Positions 8,777-17,404 of a DNA stretch of 64,000 bases are shown one piece after another. Within the stretch, counting starts at the first letter, position 1. The number at the start of each line of letters is the position of its first letter. This DNA is from Rhizobium aethiopicum (GTDB taxonomy: Bacteria; Pseudomonadota; Alphaproteobacteria; Rhizobiales; Rhizobiaceae): NCBI RefSeq assembly GCF_014197535.1, contig NZ_JACIFV010000001.1, positions 124,001-188,000 of the forward strand, read 5' to 3'. A program made the position numbers and the translations under genes. The notes under the pieces are model-generated. The model was not told the origin of the DNA and did no database searches. It saw only the letters and a list, made by a program, of their open reading frames with translations.

Positions 8777-8807
8777 AACGTGCGGTCTGTAGCAACTACA
8801 GGGTCAA
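8777..8807 (-). promoter_or_regulatory. MerR-type mer operon promoter and operator
   Basis: On the minus strand there is a -35 box TTGACC (8802-8807), a 19-base spacer, and a weak -10 CACGTT (8777-8782). The long spacer is the hallmark of MerR-activated promoters. It is filled by a perfect dyad CTGTAG-TTG-CTACAG (8787-8801). This lies between divergent merT and merR, as expected. Confidence 0.8.
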
Positions 8808-8820
8808 GGGGTATTTTGGT

Positions 8821-9267
8821 ATGGGCGATCACGCTGGCGTGAAAGGCCTCAAGCGCGCTGAACTCGCACAGCGCACAGGGTGCAATCTGGAGACGGTCCG
8901 CTATTACGAGAAGATCGGCCTTCTGCCGGAGCCGCCACGCACGGCGAGCGGCTATCGCAGCTACGACGGCACCCACGAGCGACGGCTTCGCTTCGTCTTG
9001 CGCGCCCGCGAACTCGGTTTTTCCATCGATGAAGTCCGCGAGCTCCTGCGCCTCGTCGACGAGCGCGACCAGCCCTGCGTCGAGGCAAGCGCCGTTGCCG
9101 CCGCGCATCTCGATGACGTGCGGGCGAAGATCGCCGATCTCAGGCGCATGGAACGGGTGCTCAAGGACGTTGTCGCGCAATGCGCCGACGGCTCGCTGCG
9201 GGAGTGCCCGCTTATCGAGACGCTCTTCGACGGTAGAAGTGGGCTGAAATCCGAACTTGCCCGCTAA
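8821..9267 (+). CDS. merR: Mercury-responsive regulator MerR
   Basis: A 148-residue cytoplasmic regulator. The N-terminal winged helix-turn-helix (LAQRTGCNLETVRYYEKIGL) is followed by a dimerisation helix. The three Hg(II)-binding cysteines are all present at about 86, 121 and 129 (QPCVEA, QCADGS, ECPLIE). It is divergent from the mer operon and reads the dyad just upstream. It represses without Hg and untwists the 19-base-spacer promoter with Hg. Confidence 0.93.
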   Translation: MGDHAGVKGLKRAELAQRTGCNLETVRYYEKIGLLPEPPRTASGYRSYDGTHERRLRFVLRARELGFSIDEVRELLRLVDERDQPCVEASAVAAAHLDDVRAKIADLRRMERVLKDVVAQCADGSLRECPLIETLFDGRSGLKSELAR

Positions 9268-9392
9268 CTGTGCTCTGCAGGTCATCGCAAACACCGGCTT
9301 GCCATGCGATGTTTCGATTCACAGCGCCATTCCTTCGATCACACAGCGATGCAAGACATCGCTACGCGTTTTTTTGTGACACGCTTCAGATG

Positions 9393-10439
9393 TCATGAAC
9401 GAGGCTGCCTCTTCCGCGGGAGCGATGTTCCGAGCTCGCGGTCTTCCTGGCGTTGGCGGTTCTGCTCGCTCTTGGAAGCCTCCAGCGACCTACCAAGTAG
9501 TGGCATGACGCGAACGTAGACAAGCTGGCTCAACAGCTCGACGAGCGTCTGAGTGACAATGACTGTCGGAAGAACCGGAACCGCGCCGGGCACCGCCAGC
9601 GCCAACGGCAGCACGACGAGCGAGTTCCGTGTTGATGCGCTGAAGGCGATGGCCCGGCCCTCGGTCGGAGACAGACCGAACATGCGCCCGGCTAGCCAGC
9701 CTGCAAACGGGGCAAGGACCGCAAATACCGCGTAGACTGGGAAGACCGTCAGCGCCGCCCCAGTTGCCGAACCGAGCTGCGGTAGAACTGAAGCGACGAC
9801 GACGAAGAGCACGAGGGAAGTCGCCGGAACGGGCAGGAATCCCAGCACGGCTGAGATTTTCTCCCCGAACCGGTTCGTCTTCGCCCAGCATTGCACGGTG
9901 ATCGCCAACGCCAGCGGTGACGCTATCAACCAGACGAAGGCATGGAGGAAGGGTTCCGCTTGAACCAGCGAGGCCGCATCCTTTCCTAGAAGGAACCCGA
10001 GGTAGATCGGAAGAGCGATCATTTGGACGATGAGCAGGATCGGCGTCGCCGCAAGCAGGAGCCGGGAGTCGGCGCGACCCAGGTGGGAAAAGGTGACGAC
10101 GTAGTCGATGCAGGGTGCGAGCAGCACGAGAAGGACGCCCAGACGAAGCATGGGGTCGCCGGGGAGGAACTGGACGAGAACGCCGACGATGCAGGGGATG
10201 ATGACGAAGTTCGTGAGCAGAAGGACGCCGAGAAACTTGAAGCGTGAAAACGCCTTTCCAAGCTCGGCCAACGGCACCTGGAGGAAGGTGACGAACAGCA
10301 TGAATGCGAGCGCCGGATTGATGGCGACCTCCAGCGCCGCCGTTCCCTGCACGAGAAATGCGGCAAGCGCCGCGACGACGACGGCGACGAAATAGATAGG
10401 GACCTGGCTTTCTTCGAGGCGTTCGCGAATAGTGCTCAA
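9393..10439 (-). CDS. Arsenic resistance permease, bile acid:sodium symporter (BASS) type
   Basis: A 348-residue integral membrane protein with about ten helices. It has the BASS/ACR3 superfamily pattern (LLAPCIDYVVTFSHLG with the conserved Cys, and a late SASTRNSLVV helix) but differs clearly from the canonical Acr3 at 14072. Proteins like this are usually annotated as arsenic resistance permeases; transport of arsenite has to be inferred. The C-terminus is long and basic. It is the last gene of the MerR-controlled operon that starts at 12168. Confidence 0.72.
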   Translation of the reverse strand: MSTIRERLEESQVPIYFVAVVVAALAAFLVQGTAALEVAINPALAFMLFVTFLQVPLAELGKAFSRFKFLGVLLLTNFVIIPCIVGVLVQFLPGDPMLRLGVLLVLLAPCIDYVVTFSHLGRADSRLLLAATPILLIVQMIALPIYLGFLLGKDAASLVQAEPFLHAFVWLIASPLALAITVQCWAKTNRFGEKISAVLGFLPVPATSLVLFVVVASVLPQLGSATGAALTVFPVYAVFAVLAPFAGWLAGRMFGLSPTEGRAIAFSASTRNSLVVLPLALAVPGAVPVLPTVIVTQTLVELLSQLVYVRVMPLLGRSLEASKSEQNRQRQEDRELGTSLPRKRQPRS

Positions 10440-10498
10440 GACGTGTCCTTACGTGTTGATCGGTCCCATCGAACAGCATGGAGACGGTCGTGGCTAGA

Positions 10499-11204
10499 TC
10501 ATATCTGCGTCGTGAGGCCAAGGAGCCAGTCCGGCATGGCACCTTCAAGCGCCGTCTGGATCGGGCGATCGAGGCCCGTCAGGGTCATCGTGCCGACCAG
10601 CACCAGCAGGACGCCGAGGATCGCCTTGAGACGTGCGGCCGACGCGGCCACCCGTCCCCGCCAACGTTGCAGGGCCTCGCGGGAGAGCGATCCGAGGATC
10701 AGTAGCGGAAAGGCGGTTCCGACGCCGAAGGCAAGCATCGTGACGGCGACCGCGGCAATGTTCTCTCCCCTCGCCGCCATTACCGACGCCGCTCCGAGCG
10801 TCGGTCCTACGCACGGCGTCCAGACGGCCCCGAGCAGGAAGCCCACCGCGAACTGCCCGCCGACGCCCGTCGTCGACGTCGTCCGGAACCTGTTCTGTGC
10901 CCAGCCGCTGATCGGCCCGGCGGCCGTTGCGAAGCTGGTCTGAAGACGGGGAGCGAGAAGGACAGCGCCCACGACCACGAGGAGTGCGGCCGAGACAAGC
11001 CGGAAAACGGTCATGTCCAGCCCCATGGAGAACCCGATCGTGGCGACGAAAATGCCTATCAGCGTGAACGACGTCGCGACGCCTGCCGCAAGGGCCAGCG
11101 GCGCGATGCTCCGATGCCGCCGTCGCCATGACGACCGGCACGAGAGGCAGGACGCATGGCGACAGGATGGAAAGGATTCCCGCCAGAAATGCCAGGGCCG
11201 TCAT
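10499..11204 (-). pseudogene. CcdA-type cytochrome c biogenesis protein, frameshifted
   Basis: The frame starting at 11204 gives a typical CcdA N-terminus (LAGILSILSPCVLPLVPVV), then loses sense after ASEHR near 11100. The neighbouring frame continues the family pattern exactly (APLALAAGVATSFTLIGIF, then TPCVGPTLGAAS) to a stop at 10499. Together they make one normal-length six-helix thiol-disulphide transporter with both redox cysteines (SPC, TPC). A one- or two-base indel separates them, so the gene is inactive unless this is a read error or a programmed shift. Its partner would be the adjacent thioredoxin-like protein. Confidence 0.85.
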
Positions 11205-11206
11205 CG

Positions 11207-11593
11207 TCAGAGGGCCTTGCGCAGGAATGCTTCGATGCGGGCGGGATCACTGACGCCCACGCTCCGGTCGATCTCCTTGCCGTTCTTGAACAGGACCATC
11301 GTGCTTTGCGACTGGACCCGCAGCTTGCGAAGGATGGATTTCTGGCTGTCGAAGTCGACGTCGAACTCCTTCATGGTCTTGAAGTCGGAGGTTCCGAGCA
11401 GACGCGCGACCACGGGCTTCTGGGCCTGGCAGACCTCGCACCACGGCGCGGTGACGTGGACGAGAACGGGCACGCCCTTTGCGGCTGCATCGTCAAATCC
11501 GGGGATGGCTTCCGCCGCGGATGCAGAATTGAAGGCAAGGCCAGCCGCGAGAAGTGCGGCGGACGCGGAAGCGAGAAACTGACGGCGATTCAT
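11207..11593 (-). CDS. Secreted thioredoxin-family protein
   Basis: A 128-residue protein. A signal peptide (RRQFLASASAALLAAGLAF, cut near residue 26) is followed by a thioredoxin fold with the redox motif WCEVC. It is probably periplasmic, receiving electrons from a CcdA-type membrane protein, as encoded immediately downstream. The ATG at 11593 overlaps the stop of the upstream membrane gene, so an upstream extension of the frame is not used. Such pairs often accompany metal-resistance genes to keep cysteines reduced. Confidence 0.82.
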   Translation of the reverse strand: MNRRQFLASASAALLAAGLAFNSASAAEAIPGFDDAAAKGVPVLVHVTAPWCEVCQAQKPVVARLLGTSDFKTMKEFDVDFDSQKSILRKLRVQSQSTMVLFKNGKEIDRSVGVSDPARIEAFLRKAL

Positions 11594-12168
11594 TGGACGA
11601 TTTCCTTTCGGAGAGTGACGGAGGAAGGCGCGAAGTTGGAGAAGAGCGCGTCCGCGGATTCGCGGGCCTCCTCGGGCGCGGTGATCGTGAGCCGGATCGT
11701 ATCTACCTCCTGTTTCAGATTGAAGTCGAGAAACGCGCAGCACTCGCGCTCCTTCTGGACGAGCTCCTGCAGCTCCAGCCGCGCCGCGCTGTCGTAGACG
11801 AGTTCTATGGCCAGCGGTTTTCGAACGACTTCGAGTAGGCTGCTGGACGCAAGCCTCTCAATCTCCGCCGCGCGTTTCTTGAAGTCGCCCCCGTCCAACG
11901 TGCAGGCGATCGGCTTGTCCGCCGTAGGCGCGGCACACGAACCGCAGCCACAGGCCGTCGCGGGAAGCGGCGCACCGCCCGCTGTCTGCGCTCTCCGGTT
12001 CAGGACCATATATCCGAGCACCGGGAGCGCCGCCAGAAGAGCGGCCGGTCCGAGCCACGGCGTCAGGCTTGCCGCGGCGACGGCCGATCCCGCCGAAAGT
12101 AGCGGGACCGTGCAGCACGCCGCGCAGGCGGCAAGTCCAAACCCCGCTAGTTTGGTTGTCGTATTCAT
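11590..12168 (-). CDS. Cysteine-rich two-helix membrane protein, metal-linked
   Basis: A 192-residue protein. The first ~60 residues have two hydrophobic helices with CAACC, resembling MerF/MerC-type metal transporters. A cysteine-rich linker (CGCGSCAAP) follows. The C-terminal ~100 residues are soluble with ERECCAFLDF, a motif common in proteins next to mer genes. It is the first gene behind the MerR-type promoter at 12199-12229. It probably moves or binds a soft metal; which metal is not clear. Confidence 0.6.
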   Translation of the reverse strand: MNTTTKLAGFGLAACAACCTVPLLSAGSAVAAASLTPWLGPAALLAALPVLGYMVLNRRAQTAGGAPLPATACGCGSCAAPTADKPIACTLDGGDFKKRAAEIERLASSSLLEVVRKPLAIELVYDSAARLELQELVQKERECCAFLDFNLKQEVDTIRLTITAPEEARESADALFSNFAPSSVTLRKEIVQ

Positions 12169-12198
12169 CCTTCGACCTCCTTCAATCGTGATTGGTCG

Positions 12199-12229
12199 AA
12201 GCTACTCCTTCAAGTTACTTTAAGGGCAA
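12199..12229 (-). promoter_or_regulatory. Second MerR-type promoter and operator
   Basis: On the minus strand: -35 TTGCCC (12224-12229), a 19-base spacer, and -10 TAGCTT (12199-12204). A 19-base imperfect palindrome CCTTCAAGTTACTTTAAGG (12207-12225) overlaps the spacer. This is the geometry of promoters switched by MerR/ZntR/CueR regulators, here between the leftward operon and its divergent regulator gene. Confidence 0.8.
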
Positions 12230-12242
12230 GGAGAAAAATGCG

Positions 12243-12686
12243 ATGAACTATCACACGTCCGTGTTCACGATCGGCAACCTGGCTAAGTCTTCCGGCGTCA
12301 CCACGCCGACCATCAGGTTCTACGAAGAGATCGGCCTCATTCCGAAGGCGCGGCGGTCACAATCCGGCCAGCGCTACTACGAGGACGAGGATGTTTCTCG
12401 GGTGACCTTCATCAAGCAATGCCGCGACTTCGGCTTCTCGATCGATCAGATCCGCGTGCTGCTGGAACTATCCGTTAGCAGCGAGAGGAACTGCATCGAG
12501 ACGCGGGACATCGCGCAGGGTCATCTGGACGAGGTGAGGCAGAAGATGGAGGAGCTGAGGAAACTGGAAGCGCGGCTGGAGACGTTCGTGAAGCGATGCG
12601 ACGAGGCGTGCGCCGGAGGTCCGGGGGACGAATGCATCATCTTCAAGGATCTTGCCGGCCAACCTACCCGGTCGTGCTGCGGCTAG
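12243..12686 (+). CDS. MerR-family heavy-metal regulator (ZntR/PbrR-like)
   Basis: A 147-residue regulator. The winged helix-turn-helix (IGNLAKSSGVTTPTIRFYEE) and dimerisation helix are followed by metal-site cysteines near 84, 119, 123 and 131 and a C-terminal SCCG. The Cys spacing suits a Zn/Pb/Cd/Hg sensor rather than a redox sensor. The ATG at 12243 has AAGGAG upstream. It faces the leftward operon and the 12207-12225 palindrome, which it should control. Confidence 0.82.
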   Translation: MNYHTSVFTIGNLAKSSGVTTPTIRFYEEIGLIPKARRSQSGQRYYEDEDVSRVTFIKQCRDFGFSIDQIRVLLELSVSSERNCIETRDIAQGHLDEVRQKMEELRKLEARLETFVKRCDEACAGGPGDECIIFKDLAGQPTRSCCG

Positions 12687-12705
12687 CGCCTTTCGGTAAT
12701 CCGTC

Positions 12706-12738
12706 TTGACGTTTCCAAAGTATCCGTTATTCTGGATA
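12706..12738 (+). promoter_or_regulatory. Promoter and likely ArsR operator of the ars operon
   Basis: -35 TTGACG (12706-12711), a 16-base spacer, and -10 TATTCT (12728-12733). A dyad TATCC...GGATA (12721-12738) covers the -10 box and ends 2 bases before the arsR ATG. That suits repression by ArsR and implies a very short leader. Confidence 0.65.
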
Positions 12739-12739
12739 T

Positions 12740-13099
12740 ATGGAATCAAAACTTGCGATCACGGCGCTGGCCGCACTAGCCCAGACCACACGCCTCGAAA
12801 CCTTCCGTCAGCTCGTGAAGGCGGAACCGGACGGTGTACCCGCCGGCGAACTCGCCAGGATGCTCGACGTGCCCCAGAACACGATGTCCGCGCATCTCGC
12901 GACGTTGCAGCGCGCGGGTATTGTCAAGAGCGAACGACAGAGCCGCTCCATCATCTACCGCGCCGACCTCGAAGGGTTCCGCGCTCTGACGCTGTTCCTG
13001 CTCAAGGACTGCTGCGGCGGGAACGCGGAACTCTGCGCGCCTCTCATCGCCGATCTCACGCCCTGCTGCTTGCCGGAAAGCCAGCCATGCGTGAACTAA
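12740..13099 (+). CDS. arsR: ArsR-family repressor (first)
   Basis: A 119-residue winged-helix repressor. The DNA-reading segment is AGELARMLDVPQNTMSAHLATL; cysteines cluster at KDCCGG and at the C-terminus (LTPCCLPESQPC), likely ligands for As(III). It heads the arsN2-arsC-acr3-arsC-arsH run. Binding of arsenite would release the dyad at 12721-12738. Confidence 0.9.
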   Translation: MESKLAITALAALAQTTRLETFRQLVKAEPDGVPAGELARMLDVPQNTMSAHLATLQRAGIVKSERQSRSIIYRADLEGFRALTLFLLKDCCGGNAELCAPLIADLTPCCLPESQPCVN

Positions 13100-13527
13100 A
13101 CCTCGAGCCAGTTCCGGTTTCCGATGCGCTAAAGGCGGCCCTGACGTCCGCCGGGCTGCTGACCGACGATCTCGAAGGAGCGGACCGAGCCTACTTCGCT
13201 CTCGTCGACTCCGACGGCGGCATCGTCGGATACTCCGGCTTCGAAACCTGCGACGAAGCATCCGTTCTTCTCCGTTCGGTGGTCGTCGTTCCGGAGTTCC
13301 GGTCGAATGGACTCGGGCGCCGCCTGGTGGAGTTGACGCTCGCCAAGCTGCCCATCGCCGCCGAAGTCTATCTCGCCACGACGAGCGCGGCGCCCTTCTT
13401 CGAATCTTTCGGCTTCACACCCATCCAGCGCGACCAGGCGCCGAACGCGATCCTTTCGACCCGGCAGCTATCGGGCCTCTGCCCTGCGTCGGCGACGATC
13501 ATGAGACTGAACAGGCCACCGACCTAA
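13087..13527 (+). CDS. arsN2: Arsenic-associated GNAT acetyltransferase ArsN2
   Basis: A 146-residue GNAT fold: SVVVVPEFRSNGLGRRLVE is the acetyl-CoA pyrophosphate loop, and FFESFGFTPIQR closes the fold. This short type is regularly found in ars operons and is thought to acetylate an arsenic-containing substrate; ArsN1 acetylates the organoarsenical phosphinothricin analogue. The ATG at 13087 lies inside the end of arsR (13-base overlap), so translation is coupled. Confidence 0.82.
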   Translation: MRELNLEPVPVSDALKAALTSAGLLTDDLEGADRAYFALVDSDGGIVGYSGFETCDEASVLLRSVVVVPEFRSNGLGRRLVELTLAKLPIAAEVYLATTSAAPFFESFGFTPIQRDQAPNAILSTRQLSGLCPASATIMRLNRPPT

Positions 13528-13542
13528 ACACGGACGAAACCG

Positions 13543-14070
13543 ATGACCGACAAGACCTATAACGTGCTCTTCCTGTGCACGGGCAATTCCGCACGTTCCA
13601 TCCTCGCCGAATCCATCCTCAACAAGGAGGGTGCCGGACGCTTCAAGGCGTTTTCCGCAGGCAGCCAGCCAAAGGGAGAAGTGAACCCGCATGCCCTGAA
13701 GGAACTGGAGGCGCTCGGCTATCCGTCGAAGGGCTTCTTGTCGAAGAGCTGGGACGTGTTCGCCGAACCTGGCGCACCGGAGATGGATTTCATCTTCACC
13801 GTCTGCGACAGCGCGGCCGGCGAGGCCTGCCCGGTCTGGATCGGCCACCCGATGACCGCGCACTGGGGTGTCGAGGATCCGGCCGCCGTCGTCGGCACCG
13901 AGGTCGAGATCCAACGCGCCTTCGCGCAGGCGGCCCGCTTCCTGAAGAACCGCATCTCCGCCTTCATCAATCTTCCGCTCGCCTCCATTGACCGTCTGGC
14001 GCTCCAACAGCGCGTCCGCCAGATCGGCAGGCTCGAAGGCGCTTCCGTCAAATCCGCAAAGGCCGAATGA
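13543..14070 (+). CDS. arsC: Arsenate reductase, low-molecular-weight phosphatase type
   Basis: 175 residues. The phosphate-binding loop CTGNSARS with the catalytic Cys at about residue 12 defines the LMW-PTP/ArsC fold, and the segment VCDSAAGEACPVW supplies further cysteines for disulphide relay. It reduces As(V) to As(III) for export. It is a different family from the second arsenate reductase at 15127, so the operon holds two non-homologous reductases. It ends one base before the acr3 start codon. Confidence 0.93.
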   Translation: MTDKTYNVLFLCTGNSARSILAESILNKEGAGRFKAFSAGSQPKGEVNPHALKELEALGYPSKGFLSKSWDVFAEPGAPEMDFIFTVCDSAAGEACPVWIGHPMTAHWGVEDPAAVVGTEVEIQRAFAQAARFLKNRISAFINLPLASIDRLALQQRVRQIGRLEGASVKSAKAE

Positions 14071-14071
14071 G

Positions 14072-15130
14072 ATGTCCACGTTCGAACGATACCTGACCGT
14101 CTGGGTCTTTCTCTGCATCGTCGTCGGCATCGCGCTGGGCCACATGATGCCGGGCGTCTTTCACGTCATCGGCGACGCCGAAGTGGCGAAGGTGAACATC
14201 CCCGTCGCGGCGCTCATCTGGCTGATGGTAATCCCCATGCTGCTGAAAATCGACTTCGGCTCGCTGGCCAAGGTCGGCAGCTACTGGCGTGGGATCGGCG
14301 TGACGCTCTTCGTCAACTGGGCGGTCAAGCCGTTCTCGATGGCGCTGCTCGGCTGGCTGTTCGTCGGCTGGCTGTTCCGCCCTCTCCTGCCGGCCGATCA
14401 GATCGACTCCTACATTGCGGGCCTGATCATCCTGGCCGCAGCTCCGTGCACGGCGATGGTGTTCGTCTGGTCGAACCTCACGAGGGGCGAGCCGCACTTC
14501 ACCCTGTCGCAGGTGGCGCTCAACGACGCCATCATGATCGTCGCCTTCGCGCCTATCGTCGGACTGCTGCTGGGTCTGTCGGCGATCACGGTGCCGTGGG
14601 CAACACTGACGATCTCCGTCGTCCTCTACATCCTGATCCCGGTCGCCATCGCCCAGGGTGTCCGCAGGCTGCTCACCGCCGACGGCACGACGCGGTCGCT
14701 GGATGCACTGCTGGCCAGACTTCAGCCGCTTTCGCTAGTAGCGCTGCTGGCGACCCTGATCCTTCTCTTCGGCTTCCAGGGCGAGCAGATCATCGCTCAG
14801 CCGACCATCATCGGACTGCTGGCGGTTCCGATCCTGATCCAGGTCTACTTCAACTCGGGGCTGGCCTACCTCCTCAACCGCATGTCGGGTGAACAGCATT
14901 GCGTCGCGGGGCCGTCGGCTCTCATCGGGGCCAGCAACTTCTTCGAACTCGCCGTCGCCGCCGCCATCAGCCTGTTCGGCTTCCAGTCCGGAGCGGCGCT
15001 TGCGACCGTCGTCGGCGTGCTCATCGAGGTCCCGGTCATGCTGTCGGTCGTCTGGATCGTGAACCGCAGCAAGGGCTGGTACGAATCCGCACCCGCCGTC
15101 TCCAAGAACATCGCAACCGAAAGGCCATGA
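14072..15130 (+). CDS. acr3: Arsenite efflux permease Acr3
   Basis: A 352-residue integral membrane protein with ten helices. The signature APCTAMVFVWS carries the essential Cys in helix 4, and SGEQHCVAGPSALIGASNF lies in helix 9. It exports As(III) using the proton motive force. I chose ATG 14072, one base after the arsC stop; the open frame upstream runs inside arsC. It overlaps the next arsC by 4 bases. Confidence 0.95.
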   Translation: MSTFERYLTVWVFLCIVVGIALGHMMPGVFHVIGDAEVAKVNIPVAALIWLMVIPMLLKIDFGSLAKVGSYWRGIGVTLFVNWAVKPFSMALLGWLFVGWLFRPLLPADQIDSYIAGLIILAAAPCTAMVFVWSNLTRGEPHFTLSQVALNDAIMIVAFAPIVGLLLGLSAITVPWATLTISVVLYILIPVAIAQGVRRLLTADGTTRSLDALLARLQPLSLVALLATLILLFGFQGEQIIAQPTIIGLLAVPILIQVYFNSGLAYLLNRMSGEQHCVAGPSALIGASNFFELAVAAAISLFGFQSGAALATVVGVLIEVPVMLSVVWIVNRSKGWYESAPAVSKNIATERP

Positions 15131-15555
15131 CCATGGACGTCACCATTTATCACAACCCCGACTGCGGGACCTCGCGCAACACGCTGGAGATGATCCGGAA
15201 CGCCGGCATCGAACCGACCGTGATCGAATATCTCAAGACGCCGCCATCCCGTGCCGAACTGACCAAGATGATCGCCGACGCCGGCCTGACCGTCCGGCAG
15301 GCCATCCGCGAGAAGGGAACGCCCTACGCTGACCTCGGCCTCGACGATCCCGATCTGACCGACGATCAGTTGCTCGACGCCATGCTGAAGGATCCGATCC
15401 TCATCAACCGACCATTCGTCGTCACGCCGCTCGGCACCCGGCTGAGCCGCCCGTCCGAAGTCGTGCTCGACATCCTCCCCGACGCCCACAAGGGCGCCTT
15501 CACCAAGGAAGACGGTGAGCGCGTTCTCGACGAGGAGGGAAAGCGCATTGTCTGA
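15127..15555 (+). CDS. arsC: Arsenate reductase, glutaredoxin-dependent type
   Basis: 142 residues of the ArsC/Spx thioredoxin-like fold: [11 protein letters not shown] with catalytic Cys near residue 13, and the arsenate-binding arginines in NRPFVVT and GTRLSRP. It reduces As(V) with glutathione/glutaredoxin. The start ATG overlaps the acr3 stop (ATGA). An internal ATG six bases on is also possible. Confidence 0.93.
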   Translation: MTMDVTIYHNPDCGTSRNTLEMIRNAGIEPTVIEYLKTPPSRAELTKMIADAGLTVRQAIREKGTPYADLGLDDPDLTDDQLLDAMLKDPILINRPFVVTPLGTRLSRPSEVVLDILPDAHKGAFTKEDGERVLDEEGKRIV

Positions 15556-16258
15556 AGGATTCCCCGCACTCGACGAAAGCCATCTCGCCCAGCCCGACGT
15601 CGACGCCCTTCGGCCGTCGTTCTCCAGGCACAAGCCCCGGATCCTGATCCTCTACGGCTCGATCCGCGAGGTCTCGTACAGCCGGCTCCTCGCCCACGAA
15701 TCCCGCCGCCTGCTGGAGCGTCTCGGATGCGAAGTCAGGGTATTCGATCCTAAGGGGCTGCCCCTGCCGGACGACGCGCCTGTCAGTCATCCGAAGGTCC
15801 AGGAGCTCAGGGAGCTGTCGGAATGGTCGGAGGGTCAGGTCTGGGTCAGTCCGGAGCGTCACGGCGCAATGACCGGTGTCATGAAGTCCCAGATCGACTG
15901 GATTCCTCTGGCCGTCGGATCGGTTCGCCCGACGCAGGGCAAGACATTGGCGGTGATGCAGGTGTCGGGCGGCAGCCAGTCGTTCAACGCCATCGGTCAG
16001 CTACGCATCCTCGGCCGCTGGATGCGGATGATCACAATCCCCAACCAGTCGTCTGTCGCCAAGGCGTTTCAGGAGTTCGACGCCGATGGGCGGATGAAGC
16101 CGTCGTCCTACTACGACCGTGTCGTCGACGTCTGCGAGGAACTCGTGAAGTTCACGCTGCTGACCCGCGACGCCTCGTCCTACCTGACCGACCGCTACAG
16201 CGAGCGGCAGGAGGACGCGGCCAAGCCGGAGCAGCGTGTACAGTTGAAATCGATCTGA
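15548..16258 (+). CDS. arsH: NADPH-dependent FMN oxidoreductase ArsH
   Basis: A flavodoxin-like fold of about 236 residues with the FMN-binding [12 protein letters not shown], the [18 protein letters not shown] segment and VSGGSQSF, all typical of ArsH, which oxidises trivalent organoarsenicals. The likely start is the TTG at 15548, overlapping the end of arsC by 8 bases behind GAGGAAAG; the frame is open further upstream, but inside arsC. It is the last gene of the rightward ars operon. Confidence 0.92.
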   Translation: MSEGFPALDESHLAQPDVDALRPSFSRHKPRILILYGSIREVSYSRLLAHESRRLLERLGCEVRVFDPKGLPLPDDAPVSHPKVQELRELSEWSEGQVWVSPERHGAMTGVMKSQIDWIPLAVGSVRPTQGKTLAVMQVSGGSQSFNAIGQLRILGRWMRMITIPNQSSVAKAFQEFDADGRMKPSSYYDRVVDVCEELVKFTLLTRDASSYLTDRYSERQEDAAKPEQRVQLKSI

Positions 16259-16261
16259 CGT

Positions 16262-17068
16262 CTACTTGTGTCGCCAGACCTTCACGGCGGATAGCAGAAG
16301 GATCACCGCCAACGCGGGAAGCAGAAACGCGTTGGGCACGATGCCGAGCAGCCGTCCACCGATGAAGGTTCCCATGATCGACCCTGCGGCCATGACGATC
16401 AGGAACGCCTTGTTGCGTCCGAGCACGGAGAAACTCTGATCCCGGCTGTATCGCGTGAATCCGACAAGCATCGTCGGCAAACTGACGGCCAGCGAAAGGG
16501 ATCCGGCAAGCTTGATGTCCGCGCCGAACAGCAGCACGAGGGTCGGGATCAGGAGTTCGCCGCCCGCCACGCCTAGTAGCGACGCCACGATGCCGATCAC
16601 GAAGCCGGCGACCACTCCAGCGACAAGCTGGGCCCCTCCCGTCAGCAATGGCTGACCCGAAGTCGCGTCGTGTCCGACAACGAGAATGACCGCGATGACT
16701 AGCAGCAGGACGGAGATCACTCTGTAGAGCGTTTCCGACTTGAGGCGGGTCGCCCACCCGGCCCCGAACCATGCTCCTGCCAGACTTCCTGCAAGCAGAT
16801 TGACGATGATCTGCCAGTGGGAGCCGATCTCGCTGAACGGCACGGTCGAGGCACGGAATGGCAACGCGGTCGCGACGACGACCAAGCTCATGGCCTTGTT
16901 GAGGATCACTGCCTCGAGAGCGGCGAAATTGAAGACGCCAATAAGGAGAGGAAGGCGGAATTCCGCGCCGCCCAGTCCTATGAGACCGCCCAACGCACCA
17001 ATGACCGCGCCACCTGAGAAGGCAATAGGCTTGCTGCGATCCACTGGCTCATTGGCAGAAGCGTCCAT
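16262..17068 (-). CDS. TauE/SafE (TSUP) family membrane permease
   Basis: A 268-residue protein with about eight membrane helices arranged as two repeats, each with a glycine-rich signature (GGLIGLGGAEFRLPLL and ASLLGVAGGELLIPTL). The family exports sulfite, sulfoacetate or other anions. It converges on arsH with 3 bases between stops. A role in arsenic or sulphur-compound export is only suggested by position. ATG 17068 is favoured over a GTG at 17092 because GGGGAG precedes it. Confidence 0.8.
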   Translation of the reverse strand: MDASANEPVDRSKPIAFSGGAVIGALGGLIGLGGAEFRLPLLIGVFNFAALEAVILNKAMSLVVVATALPFRASTVPFSEIGSHWQIIVNLLAGSLAGAWFGAGWATRLKSETLYRVISVLLLVIAVILVVGHDATSGQPLLTGGAQLVAGVVAGFVIGIVASLLGVAGGELLIPTLVLLFGADIKLAGSLSLAVSLPTMLVGFTRYSRDQSFSVLGRNKAFLIVMAAGSIMGTFIGGRLLGIVPNAFLLPALAVILLLSAVKVWRHK

Positions 17069-17404
17069 GCTCCCATACTCCCCGAGATACACGTCGAAGC
17101 TTATCCTGTGAAGCTAGCCTTAATGCAAGTGGCGCACTGAGAGCCGCCGCCGCTTGCGCGAAACCGTTCGAGCCTCGTGCCACTCGTCCAGAAAGGCGCG
17201 CACTCGCTTGCAAAGTTCCAATACATCGGCTTCACGGAACGTGGGAGAAGCGGGCGGACAGTACCTCTTCCACACGCACGTGCATGTGATGTGACGGTTC
17301 GACGGCGAACCCCAAACAGGACATCCCTGTGAACCGAATTCAGCTCGCACCTTACCGCTGAATCGGGTAGAAAACTCAGCATTCGGTTAGTCGAACTCTC
17401 CAGG
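17069..17404. other. Intergenic region
   Basis: Between divergent TSUP and CDF genes. I see no supported gene, RNA or repeat. Confidence 0.35.
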
